Of a stretch of DNA of 36,136 nucleotides, positions 13,981 through 22,909 are shown in pieces. The position numbers and the translations under genes were made by a program. Below the pieces are notes generated by a model. That model was not told the origin of the DNA, made no database searches, and saw only the letters and a program-made list of their open reading frames with translations. Positions within the stretch are counted from its first letter, which is position 1, and each line of letters starts with the position of its first letter. This stretch comes from Enhydrobacter aerosaccus (GTDB lineage Bacteria > Pseudomonadota > Alphaproteobacteria > Reyranellales > Reyranellaceae), in contig CAIKZO010000109.1 of assembly GCA_903832005.1 (NCBI GenBank), positions 1 to 36,136 of the forward strand, given 5' to 3'.

Positions 13981-15429
13981 TCAATGGATGTCGAGGGATA
14001 AAGGCGAAATCTGGTCACCCGGCCGCTGCGCATAGTCGATCTTGGGCGTGTCCCGGATCATGCGGGCCTGGGCCTCCGCGACCTTTTCCATGGCGGCCTT
14101 CGGGTCGAGATTCACCGGCTCACCGTCCGCCAGCACAACCTCGCCATCGACCAGCACCGTGCGCACGGCTCGGTCGGCGGCATGGAAGACGAAGGAGCGC
14201 AGCGGATCGCGCGCCGGCTGCATCAGGGGATGGCCGAGGTCGACCAGCACGATGTCCGCGGCCATGCCCGGCGCCAGGGCGCCCAGGTCGTCGCGGCCGA
14301 GCGCCGCCGCGCCGCCGAAGGTCGCCGCCTCGAAGGCGCCCGCGGTGTCGAGGCTGCGGATATCCTCGCTCATCAGCCGGCCGGCGACGATCGCCAGCCG
14401 CATCTCCTCGATGATGTTGTGAGGGGCGCAGTCGGTGCCGAGCCCGACATTGACGCCACGCGCGCGATAGCGGCCGATGTGATCCATGGCGAGGCCATAG
14501 CGCGCGAACGGTTGTGGACAGTGCGCCACCGACGCGCCCGACTCGGCGATCAGGTCGAGATCCTTCGTCGTGTGCCAGCGGATCTGCGGATGCTCGTCGA
14601 GCAGGATGCAGTGCGCCAGCACCGTGCCCTTGTTCAGTAGCCCTTGATCGGCCGCCCATTGTATCGGCGTCATGTTGTGACGGCGGATCATCTCGCGCAC
14701 TTCGACGACCGACTGGCAGATGTGGGTCGAGAAGGGAAGGCCGGCGTCGTCGGCATGCTTGCGTCCGGCGGCGAACAGTTCCGGCGTCACTGTGTCGATC
14801 TGGCCGGGGAAGACCATGGCGTCGAGTCGTCCGGAGTTGTGTGCTTCGGCATCGGCCATCGCGCGCTTGGCCTTTTCAAATTCGGCCTGACCGCGCGCTT
14901 CGTCCCATTTCCACGTGACGGTCTGCGGCGCGCTCATGCCCCAGCGCGCCGACTGGAAAGTGGGCGCCGCGTAGAAGCGCATGCCGCTTTGCGCCATCGT
15001 CTCGAGCCAGCCGTCGAACGGCTGGGTGACGTCGCACGCCGTTGTCGTTCCGGCGTGCAGCATCTCGGAATAGGACATGACGGCCGCGCCCTGGCGGCCG
15101 TCGTCCGGTACACGGAACGCCTGCAGCCGCTCCATCAGGCCGGTCATCTGCTGTTCCGGCACGCCATGATCTTCGCGCACGCCGCGATAGGCAGCTTCTG
15201 TGGTCGGATGGGAGTGGATGTTGATCAAGCCCGGCAAGGCCAGCATGCCCGTGCCATCGATCGATTCCTCACCCGGGCCGGTCGTTCGCGTACCGGCCGG
15301 CGCGATCTCGGCGATCTTGCCATCCTTGAGGAAGAGGTCGACGTTGCGGCGATAGACGTGTCGTCGTTCGGAACCGTCGCGCACCACCGCCCACGAAACG
15401 TTGCGGATAGACACAGGGCGAGACGCCAT
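13981..15429 (-). CDS. Amidohydrolase (ATZ/TRZ-type) metal-dependent hydrolase
   Basis: A 482-residue cytosolic TIM-barrel amidohydrolase of the chlorohydrolase/cytosine-deaminase-like group. Metal ligands fit the mononuclear type: H72 and H74 in INIHSHPT, H236 in STHICQS, H273 in LAHC and D333 in GLGTDCAPHN. Small beta domains at both ends close with MAADIVLVDL and VLVDGEVV. ATG 15429 follows GAGAGGAATTGAA; an in-frame upstream TTG/ATG adds only seven residues. It is divergent from an oligopeptide-type binding protein gene, so it may hydrolyse or deaminate the imported compound. The substrate is unknown; s-triazine- or purine-like ring amines are typical of relatives. Confidence 0.88.
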   Translation of the reverse strand: MASRPVSIRNVSWAVVRDGSERRHVYRRNVDLFLKDGKIAEIAPAGTRTTGPGEESIDGTGMLALPGLINIHSHPTTEAAYRGVREDHGVPEQQMTGLMERLQAFRVPDDGRQGAAVMSYSEMLHAGTTTACDVTQPFDGWLETMAQSGMRFYAAPTFQSARWGMSAPQTVTWKWDEARGQAEFEKAKRAMADAEAHNSGRLDAMVFPGQIDTVTPELFAAGRKHADDAGLPFSTHICQSVVEVREMIRRHNMTPIQWAADQGLLNKGTVLAHCILLDEHPQIRWHTTKDLDLIAESGASVAHCPQPFARYGLAMDHIGRYRARGVNVGLGTDCAPHNIIEEMRLAIVAGRLMSEDIRSLDTAGAFEAATFGGAAALGRDDLGALAPGMAADIVLVDLGHPLMQPARDPLRSFVFHAADRAVRTVLVDGEVVLADGEPVNLDPKAAMEKVAEAQARMIRDTPKIDYAQRPGDQISPLSLDIH

Positions 15430-15494
15430 TTCAATTCCTCTCGAAAGCAAACGTGTTACTTACATAGTCGCCGAGGGGCCAAGGGAGGACAAGC

Positions 15495-17060
15495 TTGCGT
15501 ATTTTGATTCGAATGATGTCGGTGCTTGCTGCACTGCTCATGGCAGGCGTTGCGTCCGCGCAGACCACGACGTTGAAGGTCGTGATGCTGTCGGACCTCA
15601 AGATCCTCGATCCGATCTGGACCACCGCGTACATCGTGCGCGACCACGGCTACATGATCTACGACACATTGTTCGCGCTCGACGCCAAGCTGCAGATCCA
15701 GCCGCAGATGGTCGATACGTGGAAGGTGAGCGACGACAAGCTCACCTACACGTTCGTGCTGCGCGATGGGCTGAAGTTCCACGACGGTGCCCCGGTCACC
15801 GCCGAAGATTGCGTCGCCTCGCTCAAGCGCTGGGGCGCACGCGACGCGATGGGCCAGAAGCTCATGCAGTTCACGAAGGAAATGACCGTCGTCGATGCCA
15901 AGACCTTCACGCTCGCGCTGAAGGAGCCCTTCGGCATGGTGCTGGAGGCGCTGGGCAAGCCGAGCGCGTCGGTGCCGTTCATCATGCCCAAGCGCATCGC
16001 CGAGACGCCGCCGGATAAGCAGATCAGCGAGTTCATCGGTTCGGGCCCCTTCGTCTTCAAGAAGGACCTGTGGCGGCCGGGCGACAAAGTCGTCTACGAG
16101 AAATTCGCGGACTACAAGCCGCGCCCCGAGCCTGCTTCCGGCCTGGCCGGCGGCAAGCGTGCGCTGGTCGATCGCGTCGAGTGGGTCGTGCTGCCCGACA
16201 CGCAGACCGCGGTGAACGCCCTGATCGCGGGCGAGATCGACATGATGCAGCAGCCGCCGTTCGACATGCTGCCGCTGCTCGAAGGCACCAAGGGCATCAA
16301 GGTGATCGACCTCAACACGCTCGGCACCCACTTCGCGCTTCGTTTCAACACCCTGCACAAGCCGTTCGACGATCCGCGTATCCGCCAGGCCGCACTCTAT
16401 GCGCTCAGCCAAAAGGATTCGCTCGACGCCGGCGTCGGTAATCCGAAGTACGAGAAGGTCTGCAAGGATATCTTCGGCTGCGGCACGCCGCTGTCGACGA
16501 CCAAGGCGTGGGAAGACAAGCTGAACGGCGACGCGGCCAAGTCGAAGGAACTCCTGAAGGCCGCGGGCTACGACGGCACGCCGATCGTGCTGCTGCATCC
16601 GACGGACCTCGCAGCGGGCGTGATCGCGCCGGTCGCCAAGGCCGATCTGGAGAAGGGCGGCTTCAAGGTCGATATGGTGTCGATCGACTGGCAGACCGTG
16701 CTGGCGCGCCGTTCGCGCAAGGAAGCGCCGTCGGCCGGCGGCTGGTCGGCGTTCATCACCACGCTCGCGACCACCGACATCCTCGACCCCGTCGTGTCGT
16801 TCTTCACCGGTGCTGCTTGCGAGAAGGCGTCGATCGGCTGGCCGTGCGATGAGAAGATCGAGAAGCTGCGCGACGACTATGCGCGCACCACCGATCCGGC
16901 CAAGCGCAAGGAGCTGGCCGAAGCGCTGCAGGTGCGGCTCGCCGAGTATCCGACCTACGCGCCGCTCGGCCAGTACAACATGCCAGTGGCGATGCGCGAC
17001 AACATCAGCGGCAACCTCGAAGCGCCGGCGACGGTGTTCTGGAACGTGACGAAGAAATGA
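15495..17060 (+). CDS. ABC transporter substrate-binding protein, family 5
   Basis: A 521-residue periplasmic solute-binding protein of the DppA/OppA family (SBP_bac_5), which captures peptides, opines or other organic solutes for an ABC importer. Residues 1-23 are a signal peptide ending VASA|Q. The mature part shows DTLFALDAKLQIQPQMVDTWKVSDDKLTYTFVLRDGLKFHDGAPVTAEDCVASLKRW, the family signature region. TTG 15495 is the likely start because AGGGAGG ends six bases upstream; the next ATG at 15513 would be 24 bases from it and would shorten the signal. No permease or ATPase gene lies nearby, so it is an orphan binding protein in this window. Confidence 0.9.
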   Translation: MRILIRMMSVLAALLMAGVASAQTTTLKVVMLSDLKILDPIWTTAYIVRDHGYMIYDTLFALDAKLQIQPQMVDTWKVSDDKLTYTFVLRDGLKFHDGAPVTAEDCVASLKRWGARDAMGQKLMQFTKEMTVVDAKTFTLALKEPFGMVLEALGKPSASVPFIMPKRIAETPPDKQISEFIGSGPFVFKKDLWRPGDKVVYEKFADYKPRPEPASGLAGGKRALVDRVEWVVLPDTQTAVNALIAGEIDMMQQPPFDMLPLLEGTKGIKVIDLNTLGTHFALRFNTLHKPFDDPRIRQAALYALSQKDSLDAGVGNPKYEKVCKDIFGCGTPLSTTKAWEDKLNGDAAKSKELLKAAGYDGTPIVLLHPTDLAAGVIAPVAKADLEKGGFKVDMVSIDWQTVLARRSRKEAPSAGGWSAFITTLATTDILDPVVSFFTGAACEKASIGWPCDEKIEKLRDDYARTTDPAKRKELAEALQVRLAEYPTYAPLGQYNMPVAMRDNISGNLEAPATVFWNVTKK

Positions 17061-17066
17061 GCCTTC

Positions 17067-17091
17067 GGCCGCCGCCGAAATGACGGCGGCC
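17067..17091 (+). terminator. GC hairpin after binding-protein gene
   Basis: An 8-bp perfect inverted repeat (GGCCGCCG 17067-17074, CGGCGGCC 17084-17091) with a 9-nt loop begins 6 bp after the stop codon. There is no T-tract, so it may be a weak terminator or mRNA 3' stabiliser. Confidence 0.45.
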
Positions 17092-17132
17092 ATCCGCGGC
17101 CTATATGAGGTTCCTCACCAACGGAGGATCAC

Positions 17133-17444
17133 ATGGCCGATATCAACACGCTCAAGCAGGGACTGATCGTCACCGCCTTCTGGGACGCCAAGCCCGGCGA
17201 AGTCGATGCGCTGAAGGACATCATCCGGAAATTCCTGCCGCAGGCGCAGGCCGAGCCCGGGGTGCTCGCCTTCCAGATCCATCAGTCGCGGGAAGAGCCC
17301 ACCAAGTTCTTCTTCTACGAGGTCTTCAAGGACGAGGCCGCCTTCGCGGAGCACAGCCAGGCGCCGCACTTCAAGACGCTGATCCTGGAGCAGGCGGTCC
17401 CGAAGCTCGCCAAGCGCGAGCGCACGCAGCACCGCTTCGTCTGA
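17133..17444 (+). CDS. Antibiotic biosynthesis monooxygenase-fold (ABM) protein
   Basis: A 103-residue dimeric ferredoxin-like-fold protein of the ABM family: GLIVTAFWDAKPGEVDALKDIIRKFLPQAQAEPGVLAFQIHQS, then FFFYEVFKDEAAFAEHSQAPHFK. Members include quinol monooxygenases (YgiN) and heme-degrading enzymes, but many have no known activity. ATG 17133 follows GGAGG. The neighbours give little guide; the window has several aromatic and quinone genes, so a YgiN-like role is possible but unproven. Its 3' end is 3 bp from the convergent GH25 gene. Confidence 0.85.
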   Translation: MADINTLKQGLIVTAFWDAKPGEVDALKDIIRKFLPQAQAEPGVLAFQIHQSREEPTKFFFYEVFKDEAAFAEHSQAPHFKTLILEQAVPKLAKRERTQHRFV

Positions 17445-17447
17445 GCT

Positions 17448-18254
17448 TCAGGTGCCCCAGAACTGATAGAGCGCGTTCGCGTCGCCGGCGAAAAGGTTGC
17501 GGTCGTAGTGGCTGACGCCGGCGACGATGGTTGTTGCGCCGTAGGCAGGATGGCTCGGGCTCTCGTCCGCCGCGTATTGCCAGAGCTTCCAGCCGCGATC
17601 GGCCCAGGCGAAAGGAACCTCGGGCGACTCATGGTAGTCGGCAACCCACAGCGGACAGCGCGCGAGGATCGAGGCAGGCGTGATGCGCGCGCCGAAGCTC
17701 AGCCCCGAATTGGGCAGGGGATCGCCGTTGGCCCAGGTCGGATGCACATAGACCACCGGCAGCCGTCCGGTCGCCTCGGCCACGGCGCGCACGAATTCCT
17801 CGGCCTGGTCGAGGCGCATAGAGTTGGATGGATTGTTCTCGTTGGCCTCGAGATCGAGCGCCAATAGCGTCTTCGGGCCGGGACGAGAGCAAGCCAGGAA
17901 GAACGCGGCCTGCCGCGCGCCCGACATGGCCCCCGTGGCGTAGTGATAGGTGCCCCACAACAGGCCTGCGGCTTCGGCCGCCGGACGGCGTGCAGCGCAG
18001 GCCGTGTCGGCATAGTCGCCCCCTTCGCTCGCCTTGTGGATGACGCCGATGATGCCGCTCCGCTTCACTTGTCGGAAGTCGGAGACATTCACGCCGCGGC
18101 TGATGTCGATCACCGCGTCTATTCCCAGCGAAGCGCGATCGGGCGGCGGCGGCGCGATCGGATAATTGTAGGCCGGTGCGGACGTGCGTTGCGCGCCGCA
18201 TCCCGCGGTCGTCAAAGCCGTGAGGCCCGAGAGAACGTTCCTGCGCGAGATCAT
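17448..18254 (-). CDS. GH25 (lysozyme-type) lipoprotein
   Basis: A 268-residue glycoside hydrolase family 25 protein, a peptidoglycan muramidase fold. The N-terminus MISRRNVLSGLTALTTAGC has a twin-arginine pair and a lipobox-like TAGC with C19, so it is probably exported by Tat and lipid-anchored. The TIM-barrel begins at VIDISRGVNVSDF (D50). The catalytic pair of the family is present as D133 and E135 in ALDLEANENN, and the WQYAADESP...DRN C-terminus is typical. It may remodel the cell wall or be phage-derived; no holin or phage genes are adjacent. The gene stands alone between convergent and co-directional neighbours. Confidence 0.85.
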   Translation of the reverse strand: MISRRNVLSGLTALTTAGCGAQRTSAPAYNYPIAPPPPDRASLGIDAVIDISRGVNVSDFRQVKRSGIIGVIHKASEGGDYADTACAARRPAAEAAGLLWGTYHYATGAMSGARQAAFFLACSRPGPKTLLALDLEANENNPSNSMRLDQAEEFVRAVAEATGRLPVVYVHPTWANGDPLPNSGLSFGARITPASILARCPLWVADYHESPEVPFAWADRGWKLWQYAADESPSHPAYGATTIVAGVSHYDRNLFAGDANALYQFWGT

Positions 18255-18289
18255 CCGCTTACAGTAAAAGCTTTAGCCGTCGCGGCAAG

Positions 18290-20335
18290 TCACTCTGCTG
18301 CGACTTGTTGGGTCCACGGACCGACATCGAGGAAGGTGCTCTGGTACGTGGCACCTTCGCCCATGTCGGTGTAACGGTCCGAACAAAGCATGTTGATCGT
18401 GCCCGAGACCGCTTCGCCAACCGGCCGTTGGCCGGGCACCAGCACGACACCCGGCTGAACCTCATCGCTGACCTTCAGCACGAGGCCGACCTGGCCGCGC
18501 TCGTTGAACAGGCGCACCTCGGCGCCATCGGCGAGCCCGCGCTTGCTGGCGTCGTCGGGATGGAGAATGCAGCACGGCTTGCCTTCGCGGCCGCGCAGGA
18601 AGCCCACGCCGGAGAAAGCGGTGTGTGCCTGGAAGTAGCCCGGCGCCGTGAGCAGGCGCAGCGGCCATTTCGCGGCGTCCGCGCTCTCGATCGCATCTGG
18701 CTCCCAGTCGGGGACGGGCGAGAGGCCCTGCGTCGCGAGGTGCTCGGAGTAGAACTCCAGTTTACCCGATGGAGTCTTGAACGGTTGGCCGCTCCATTCG
18801 TGGGCGATGGAGATCGGCGTCCCGGCGAAGATCGTCGCATGGTCCGCGGCTCCCGCGGGGCCGGTCGCGCCCTTCAGTAGTTCCTTCGCGGCATCCTGCG
18901 GCGACAGAGTGAAGATACGGTCGGTGATGCCCATGCGCTTGGCCAGAGCCTGCGCCACCTCGAAGTTGGAGCGCGCCTCGCCTTGGGGTTTGGCGGCCTG
19001 CTGGCCCCATTGCATCCAGTACGCGCCGTAGGCCCGGTAGAGATCGTCGGTCTCGAGGTAGGTCGATGCCGGCAGCACGATGTCGGCATACTTCGCCGTG
19101 TCGGTCAGGAAGGGATCGTGCACCACGGTGAACAGATCTTCGCGCATGAGGCCCTGCCGCACCTTGTGCACTTCGGGGCAGGTGACGACGGGGTTGTTCG
19201 CCGACACGTAGAGCGCGCGGATCGGCGGATCCTTCATGTTGAGGAGGTCTTCGCCCAGCCGCAGATGATTGATCATGCGCGACGTAGCCGGGCCCGAGGG
19301 CTTGCGGATGGCGTTGTAGTTGAGGTCGCAAGAGGCCGCGGTGAGGAGGAGGGCGCCGCCGCCCTTCACGTCGTAGTGGCCGGTGACGCCGGGCAGCAGT
19401 GCCACGGAGCGCAGCGCCTGACCGCCCGCCGCCAACCGCGTCATGCCTTCACCCAGGCGGATGAGGGCTGCCTTGGCCTTGCCGTACATCGCCGCAAGGG
19501 TCTCGATGTCCTCGACCTTGAGGCCGGTGATCTCTGCCACGCGCTTGGGCGGGAACTTCGGCAGGATGTCGCGCTCGACGGCATCGAAGCCCAGGGTTTT
19601 CTTCGCGATGTAATCGCGGTCGGCGAGGCCGTCGCGCACGAGAATGTGCATGATCCCGAGAGCGAGGGCTGCATCGGTGCCGATCCGGATCGGCAGGTAG
19701 AGATCGGCGGCCTTGGCGCTGCGCGTGCGGCGCGGATCGATCACCACCACCTTCAGGCCGCGCTGCTTCCTGCCTTCTTCGCACAGCGCCCAGAAGTGAA
19801 CGTTGGTCGCGGCGAGGTCGGCACCCCAGGAGATCACCAGATCGGAATGCACGACCGATTGAGGATCTGCACTGCCGACGGGCCCCACCGTCGCGTCCCA
19901 CGCGACTTCGCAGCAGGTGTCGCACACGGTGCCGGCCTGCAGGCGCGAGGAGCCCAGCGCATGGAAGAAGCCGTTCACGAGGCCGCGGTTCATCAGCCCT
20001 TGATGGGCGGAGTAGGCGTAGCCGAGGAGGGCGAGCGGGCCGCTCTCCTTGATGATGGCTTTCCACCGGGTGGAGATATCGTCGAGCGCCTGGTCCCAGC
20101 CGATCGGCGTGAACTGTCCGGAGCCTTTGGGGCCGCTGCGCTTCAGCGGCGTCTTGATCCGCTCGGGAGAGTTAACGAGGTCGGAGTCGCGGTTCACTTT
20201 TCCGCAGGCGAATCCCGCCGTGTAGGGCTGGTCGGGATCACCCTGGATGCGCACGACCTTGCCGTCCTCGACGCTCGCGATCAGCGAGCACATGTCGGGG
20301 CAATCGTGGGCGCAAACGACTCGAACCTGCTTCAC
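18290..20335 (-). CDS. Molybdopterin oxidoreductase (bis-MGD) with N-terminal 4Fe-4S
   Basis: A 681-residue protein of the DMSO-reductase superfamily. A 4Fe-4S site is formed by C8, C12, C16 and C44 (CAHDCPDMC...FACGK). The Mo ligand region reads AGTVCDTCCEVAW (C138, C141 or C142), suggesting a Cys-liganded Mo as in nitrate, formate or thiosulfate/polysulfide-type enzymes. The central and C-terminal MGD-binding domains are complete (LYVSANNPVVTCPE, GQRPVGEAVSGTINML). There is no Tat signal, so it is cytoplasmic. The start is GTG 20335 after GGAGACGG. Accessory subunit genes (electron-transfer or membrane) are absent. A second, divergent paralogue is at 24945-27056. The substrate is unknown. 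Confidence 0.88.
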   Translation of the reverse strand: MKQVRVVCAHDCPDMCSLIASVEDGKVVRIQGDPDQPYTAGFACGKVNRDSDLVNSPERIKTPLKRSGPKGSGQFTPIGWDQALDDISTRWKAIIKESGPLALLGYAYSAHQGLMNRGLVNGFFHALGSSRLQAGTVCDTCCEVAWDATVGPVGSADPQSVVHSDLVISWGADLAATNVHFWALCEEGRKQRGLKVVVIDPRRTRSAKAADLYLPIRIGTDAALALGIMHILVRDGLADRDYIAKKTLGFDAVERDILPKFPPKRVAEITGLKVEDIETLAAMYGKAKAALIRLGEGMTRLAAGGQALRSVALLPGVTGHYDVKGGGALLLTAASCDLNYNAIRKPSGPATSRMINHLRLGEDLLNMKDPPIRALYVSANNPVVTCPEVHKVRQGLMREDLFTVVHDPFLTDTAKYADIVLPASTYLETDDLYRAYGAYWMQWGQQAAKPQGEARSNFEVAQALAKRMGITDRIFTLSPQDAAKELLKGATGPAGAADHATIFAGTPISIAHEWSGQPFKTPSGKLEFYSEHLATQGLSPVPDWEPDAIESADAAKWPLRLLTAPGYFQAHTAFSGVGFLRGREGKPCCILHPDDASKRGLADGAEVRLFNERGQVGLVLKVSDEVQPGVVLVPGQRPVGEAVSGTINMLCSDRYTDMGEGATYQSTFLDVGPWTQQVAAE

Positions 20336-20395
20336 CGGACCGTCTCCCCAAATTCGGAAGACGGTACCGTAACAGAAGAGGCCTCGAAGTTGGCC

Positions 20396-20686
20396 TTACT
20401 TCTTCTTGGCGGGAGCGGCGGCTTCCGGCTTGGCGGCGGCGCCCGTGGGCTTGCCACCGGCGGCCATCGCCGAGCCGGTCATGCCGAAGCGGTCCTTGAA
20501 GCGCTGGACGCGGCCACCGCGATCGATGCTCTGGCGCACGCCGGTCCAGGCCGGGTGGGTCTTGGGGTCGATATCGAGGCGCATCGACCCACCTTCCTTG
20601 CCCCAGGTCGACTTGGTCTCGAAAGTCGTGCCGTCGGTCATCACCACGGTGATCTTGTGGTAGTCCGGATGGATCTTCTCTTGCAT
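20396..20686 (-). CDS. rpmE: Ribosomal protein bL31 (cysteine-free form)
   Basis: A 96-residue bL31 of the large ribosomal subunit: [44 protein letters not shown] and [14 protein letters not shown] are the family core. There is no cysteine, so this is the zinc-independent (C-minus) form. The core is followed by an Ala/Lys-rich tail of about 20 residues (ends AKKK), making it longer than the roughly 70-residue core form. ATG 20686 follows AGGAG at good spacing; longer open frames reach upstream without similarity. A promoter lies at 20743-20771. Confidence 0.93.
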   Translation of the reverse strand: MQEKIHPDYHKITVVMTDGTTFETKSTWGKEGGSMRLDIDPKTHPAWTGVRQSIDRGGRVQRFKDRFGMTGSAMAAGGKPTGAAAKPEAAAPAKKK

Positions 20687-20742
20687 CGTCTGCTCCTGCG
20701 CCTGTGGGGCCGATTCCGACCGGCCCGCGCGATAAGGCGGCG

Positions 20743-20771
20743 GGTATACAGGCACGAAGCTGTGTCCACAA
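20743..20771 (-). promoter_or_regulatory. Sigma-70-type promoter of rpmE
   Basis: On the minus strand TTGTGG (20771-20766) and TATACC (20748-20743) are separated by 17 bp, giving a leader of about 50 nt before the bL31 ATG. The -10 keeps TATA; the -35 keeps TTG. The call is by eye. Confidence 0.5.
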
Positions 20772-20790
20772 GCCCGGTTGTCCCGCCCTC

Positions 20791-20814
20791 GGGGGGCCTG
20801 TAGACCGGCCCCCC
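20791..20814 (+). promoter_or_regulatory. Hairpin abutting the cyaY start codon
   Basis: A perfect 8-bp stem (GGGGGGCC 20791-20798, GGCCCCCC 20807-20814) with an 8-nt loop ends two bases before the cyaY ATG. No Shine-Dalgarno is visible. The structure would occupy the ribosome landing site, so it may limit translation. If the transcript starts within or after it, the mRNA would be leaderless. Confidence 0.5.
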
Positions 20815-20816
20815 AT

Positions 20817-21122
20817 ATGAGTGATTCATCCTTCGAGAGCCTGGCCGACAGCCTCCTCGAGGCCCTGGAAGAGGGCCTTGGCAATGTGGCGGACGCCGAA
20901 CTACAGGGCGGCGTGCTCACCGTCGAGGGCGCTGAGGGGACGTGGCTCATCAATAAACATGCACCCACAAGGCAAATCTGGCTGAGTTCCCCCAAATCGG
21001 GCGCCCGGCATTATGCTTTCGATGAAGCGACCGGCCTGTGGCGCGATACCCGCGGCCCGGGCGATCTCATGACGATCCTGGCCGGTGAACTGGGCGCCAT
21101 CCTGGCGTGGCAGCCAGAATGA
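20817..21122 (+). CDS. cyaY: CyaY/frataxin-family iron donor protein
   Basis: A 101-residue frataxin homologue that binds iron and modulates Fe-S cluster assembly on the IscS/IscU machinery. The acidic N-terminal helix ([25 protein letters not shown]) is followed by the beta-sheet with [35 protein letters not shown] and the terminal helix. The length is normal for CyaY. ATG 20817 sits directly behind a perfect hairpin and lacks a Shine-Dalgarno, and the stop overlaps the next gene (ATGA). Coupling to an ABC exporter is unusual for this gene. Confidence 0.87.
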   Translation: MSDSSFESLADSLLEALEEGLGNVADAELQGGVLTVEGAEGTWLINKHAPTRQIWLSSPKSGARHYAFDEATGLWRDTRGPGDLMTILAGELGAILAWQPE

Positions 21123-22879
21123 AGCGCTTTTCCGGCCTCGGCTTCCTCGGACCGTACTTGAAGCCCTATCGCGGGCGGGTGGCGCTGGCGCTGCTGTCGC
21201 TGCTGGTGGCGGCCGGCACGGTGCTGGCGTTCGGCGCCTGCCTGCGCGCCCTGATCGATCGCGGCTTTGCCCAGGGACGGCCCGACGTCCTCAATTACGC
21301 GCTGGCCTCGTTGCTGGTCGTGGCGGCGGTGCTGGCCGTTGCCTCGGGCGCGCGCTTCTATCTGGTGTCGTGGCTCGGCGAGCGGGTTGTCGGCAACCTG
21401 CGCAAGGACCTGTTCGCCCACGTGCTGCGGCTGGGACCGGCCTGGTTCGAGATCAAGCGCTCGGGCGATGTGATGAGCCGCATTTCGGCCGACGCGCAGC
21501 TCATCGAGCAGGTGATCGGCTCCTCGGCCTCGGTGGCGCTGCGCAATACCCTGATGTGCGTGGGCGGCATCATCATGCTGGTCTACACCAACCCCAAGCT
21601 CGCGCTTTACGTGCTGGCCATCGTGCCGGTCGTCGTGGCGCCGATCATCATCTTCGGACGCAAGGTGCGGGCTTTGTCGCGCGAAGCGCAGGCGCGCATC
21701 GCCGATCTCGTGTCGGAGGGAGGCGAGACGCTGGACGCCGTCCGCACGGTGCAAGCCTTCGCACAGGAAGACAACGCCAGCCGAAGCTTTGGGGCGGCGA
21801 CTGAGCTTGCCTTTGCGGCCTCGGTGCGGCGCATCAGCCGGCGCGCGATCATGACCACGCTGGTGATCTTCATCATCTTTTCCGCTGTCGGCTTCCTGCT
21901 GTGGATCGGCGGCCTGGATGTGATCGCCGGCCGCATCAGCGCGGGCGATCTGTCGGCTTTCGTGTTCTATGCCGTGCTGGTGGCGAGCTCCGGCGGGGCG
22001 ATCAGCGAGACGATCGGCGACCTGCAACGCGCCTCGGGCGCGGCCGAGCGCCTGGCCGAGCTGCGCGACGAGATGCCGGTGATCGTCGAGCCCGCGTCGT
22101 CCAAGCCGCTGCCCGTGCCGACGCAGGGTACGATCTCCTTCGATGAGGTCTCCTTCCGTTATCCCACGCGGCCCGACAGCCTGGCGCTCGATCGCTTCGA
22201 CCTGCGGGTGAACCCCGGCGAGACGGTGGCGATCGTCGGCCCCTCGGGCGCCGGCAAGACCACGGTCTTCAACCTGCTGCTGCGCTTCTACGACCCCGAA
22301 GCGGGCCGGGTCAGCATCGACGGCGTCAACATCGCCGACCTCGCGCTCGCCGACCTGCGCCGCGCCATCGCCATCGTCCCGCAGGAGCCGGTGCTGTTCA
22401 CCGCCTCGGTGACCGACAATATCCGCTACGGACGGCCAGACGCCTCCGAAGCCGAGGTCCGGGCGGCGGCTGAATCCGCCTCCGCGCTTTCCTTTATCGA
22501 GGTCCTGCCGCAGGGCTTCGCGACCCATCTCGGCGCCCGAGGCGTGCGGCTGTCGGGCGGCCAGCGGCAGAGGCTGGCGGTGGCGCGGGCGCTGCTGTGC
22601 CAGTCGTCGATCCTGTTGCTCGACGAGGCGACCAGCGCGCTCGATGCCGAGAGCGAGCAGGCGATCCAGCAGGCGCTCGACCGGCTGATGCACCAGCGCA
22701 CGACCTTGGTGATCGCGCACCGCCTGGCGACGGTCCAGAAGGCCGACCGCATCGTCGTCGTCGACCAGGGCCGGGTGGTCGATGTCGGCCGCCACGCCGA
22801 TCTGGTGCGTCGGGATGGGCTTTATGCCCGTCTGGCGGAGCTGCAGTTTAACCCATCGATGGTCGCAGCCGCCAGCTAA
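21119..22879 (+). CDS. ABC exporter, fused membrane and ATPase domains
   Basis: A 586-residue half-transporter of the MsbA/lipid or multidrug exporter type. Residues about 15-300 hold six hydrophobic segments. The nucleotide-binding domain (about 335-575) has Walker A GPSGAGKT at 374-381, signature LSGGQ at 478-482, Walker B ILLLDEA at 498-504 (D502, E503) and a switch histidine in IAHRLATV. ATG 21119 overlaps the cyaY stop (ATGA); a start four codons upstream is possible but less likely. It should homodimerise in the inner membrane. The substrate is unknown; MsbA-like lipids or a heavy-metal/Fe-S-related compound are options. Confidence 0.92.
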   Translation: MKRFSGLGFLGPYLKPYRGRVALALLSLLVAAGTVLAFGACLRALIDRGFAQGRPDVLNYALASLLVVAAVLAVASGARFYLVSWLGERVVGNLRKDLFAHVLRLGPAWFEIKRSGDVMSRISADAQLIEQVIGSSASVALRNTLMCVGGIIMLVYTNPKLALYVLAIVPVVVAPIIIFGRKVRALSREAQARIADLVSEGGETLDAVRTVQAFAQEDNASRSFGAATELAFAASVRRISRRAIMTTLVIFIIFSAVGFLLWIGGLDVIAGRISAGDLSAFVFYAVLVASSGGAISETIGDLQRASGAAERLAELRDEMPVIVEPASSKPLPVPTQGTISFDEVSFRYPTRPDSLALDRFDLRVNPGETVAIVGPSGAGKTTVFNLLLRFYDPEAGRVSIDGVNIADLALADLRRAIAIVPQEPVLFTASVTDNIRYGRPDASEAEVRAAAESASALSFIEVLPQGFATHLGARGVRLSGGQRQRLAVARALLCQSSILLLDEATSALDAESEQAIQQALDRLMHQRTTLVIAHRLATVQKADRIVVVDQGRVVDVGRHADLVRRDGLYARLAELQFNPSMVAAAS

Positions 22880-22909
22880 CTTGTTACATTAAGTATCGCT
22901 GAATTAGAC

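Noticed and set aside
15456..17093. 545-residue minus-strand open frame over the binding-protein gene
   Set aside because: Antisense shadow of a well-supported signal-peptide-bearing protein.
17448..18254. Prophage lysis cassette suggested by the GH25 enzyme
   Set aside because: A lipoprotein signal and no holin, spanin or phage structural gene nearby; a chromosomal cell-wall enzyme is more likely.
18983..20803. 606-residue plus-strand open frame over the molybdoenzyme
   Set aside because: No domain match and fully antisense to the oxidoreductase.
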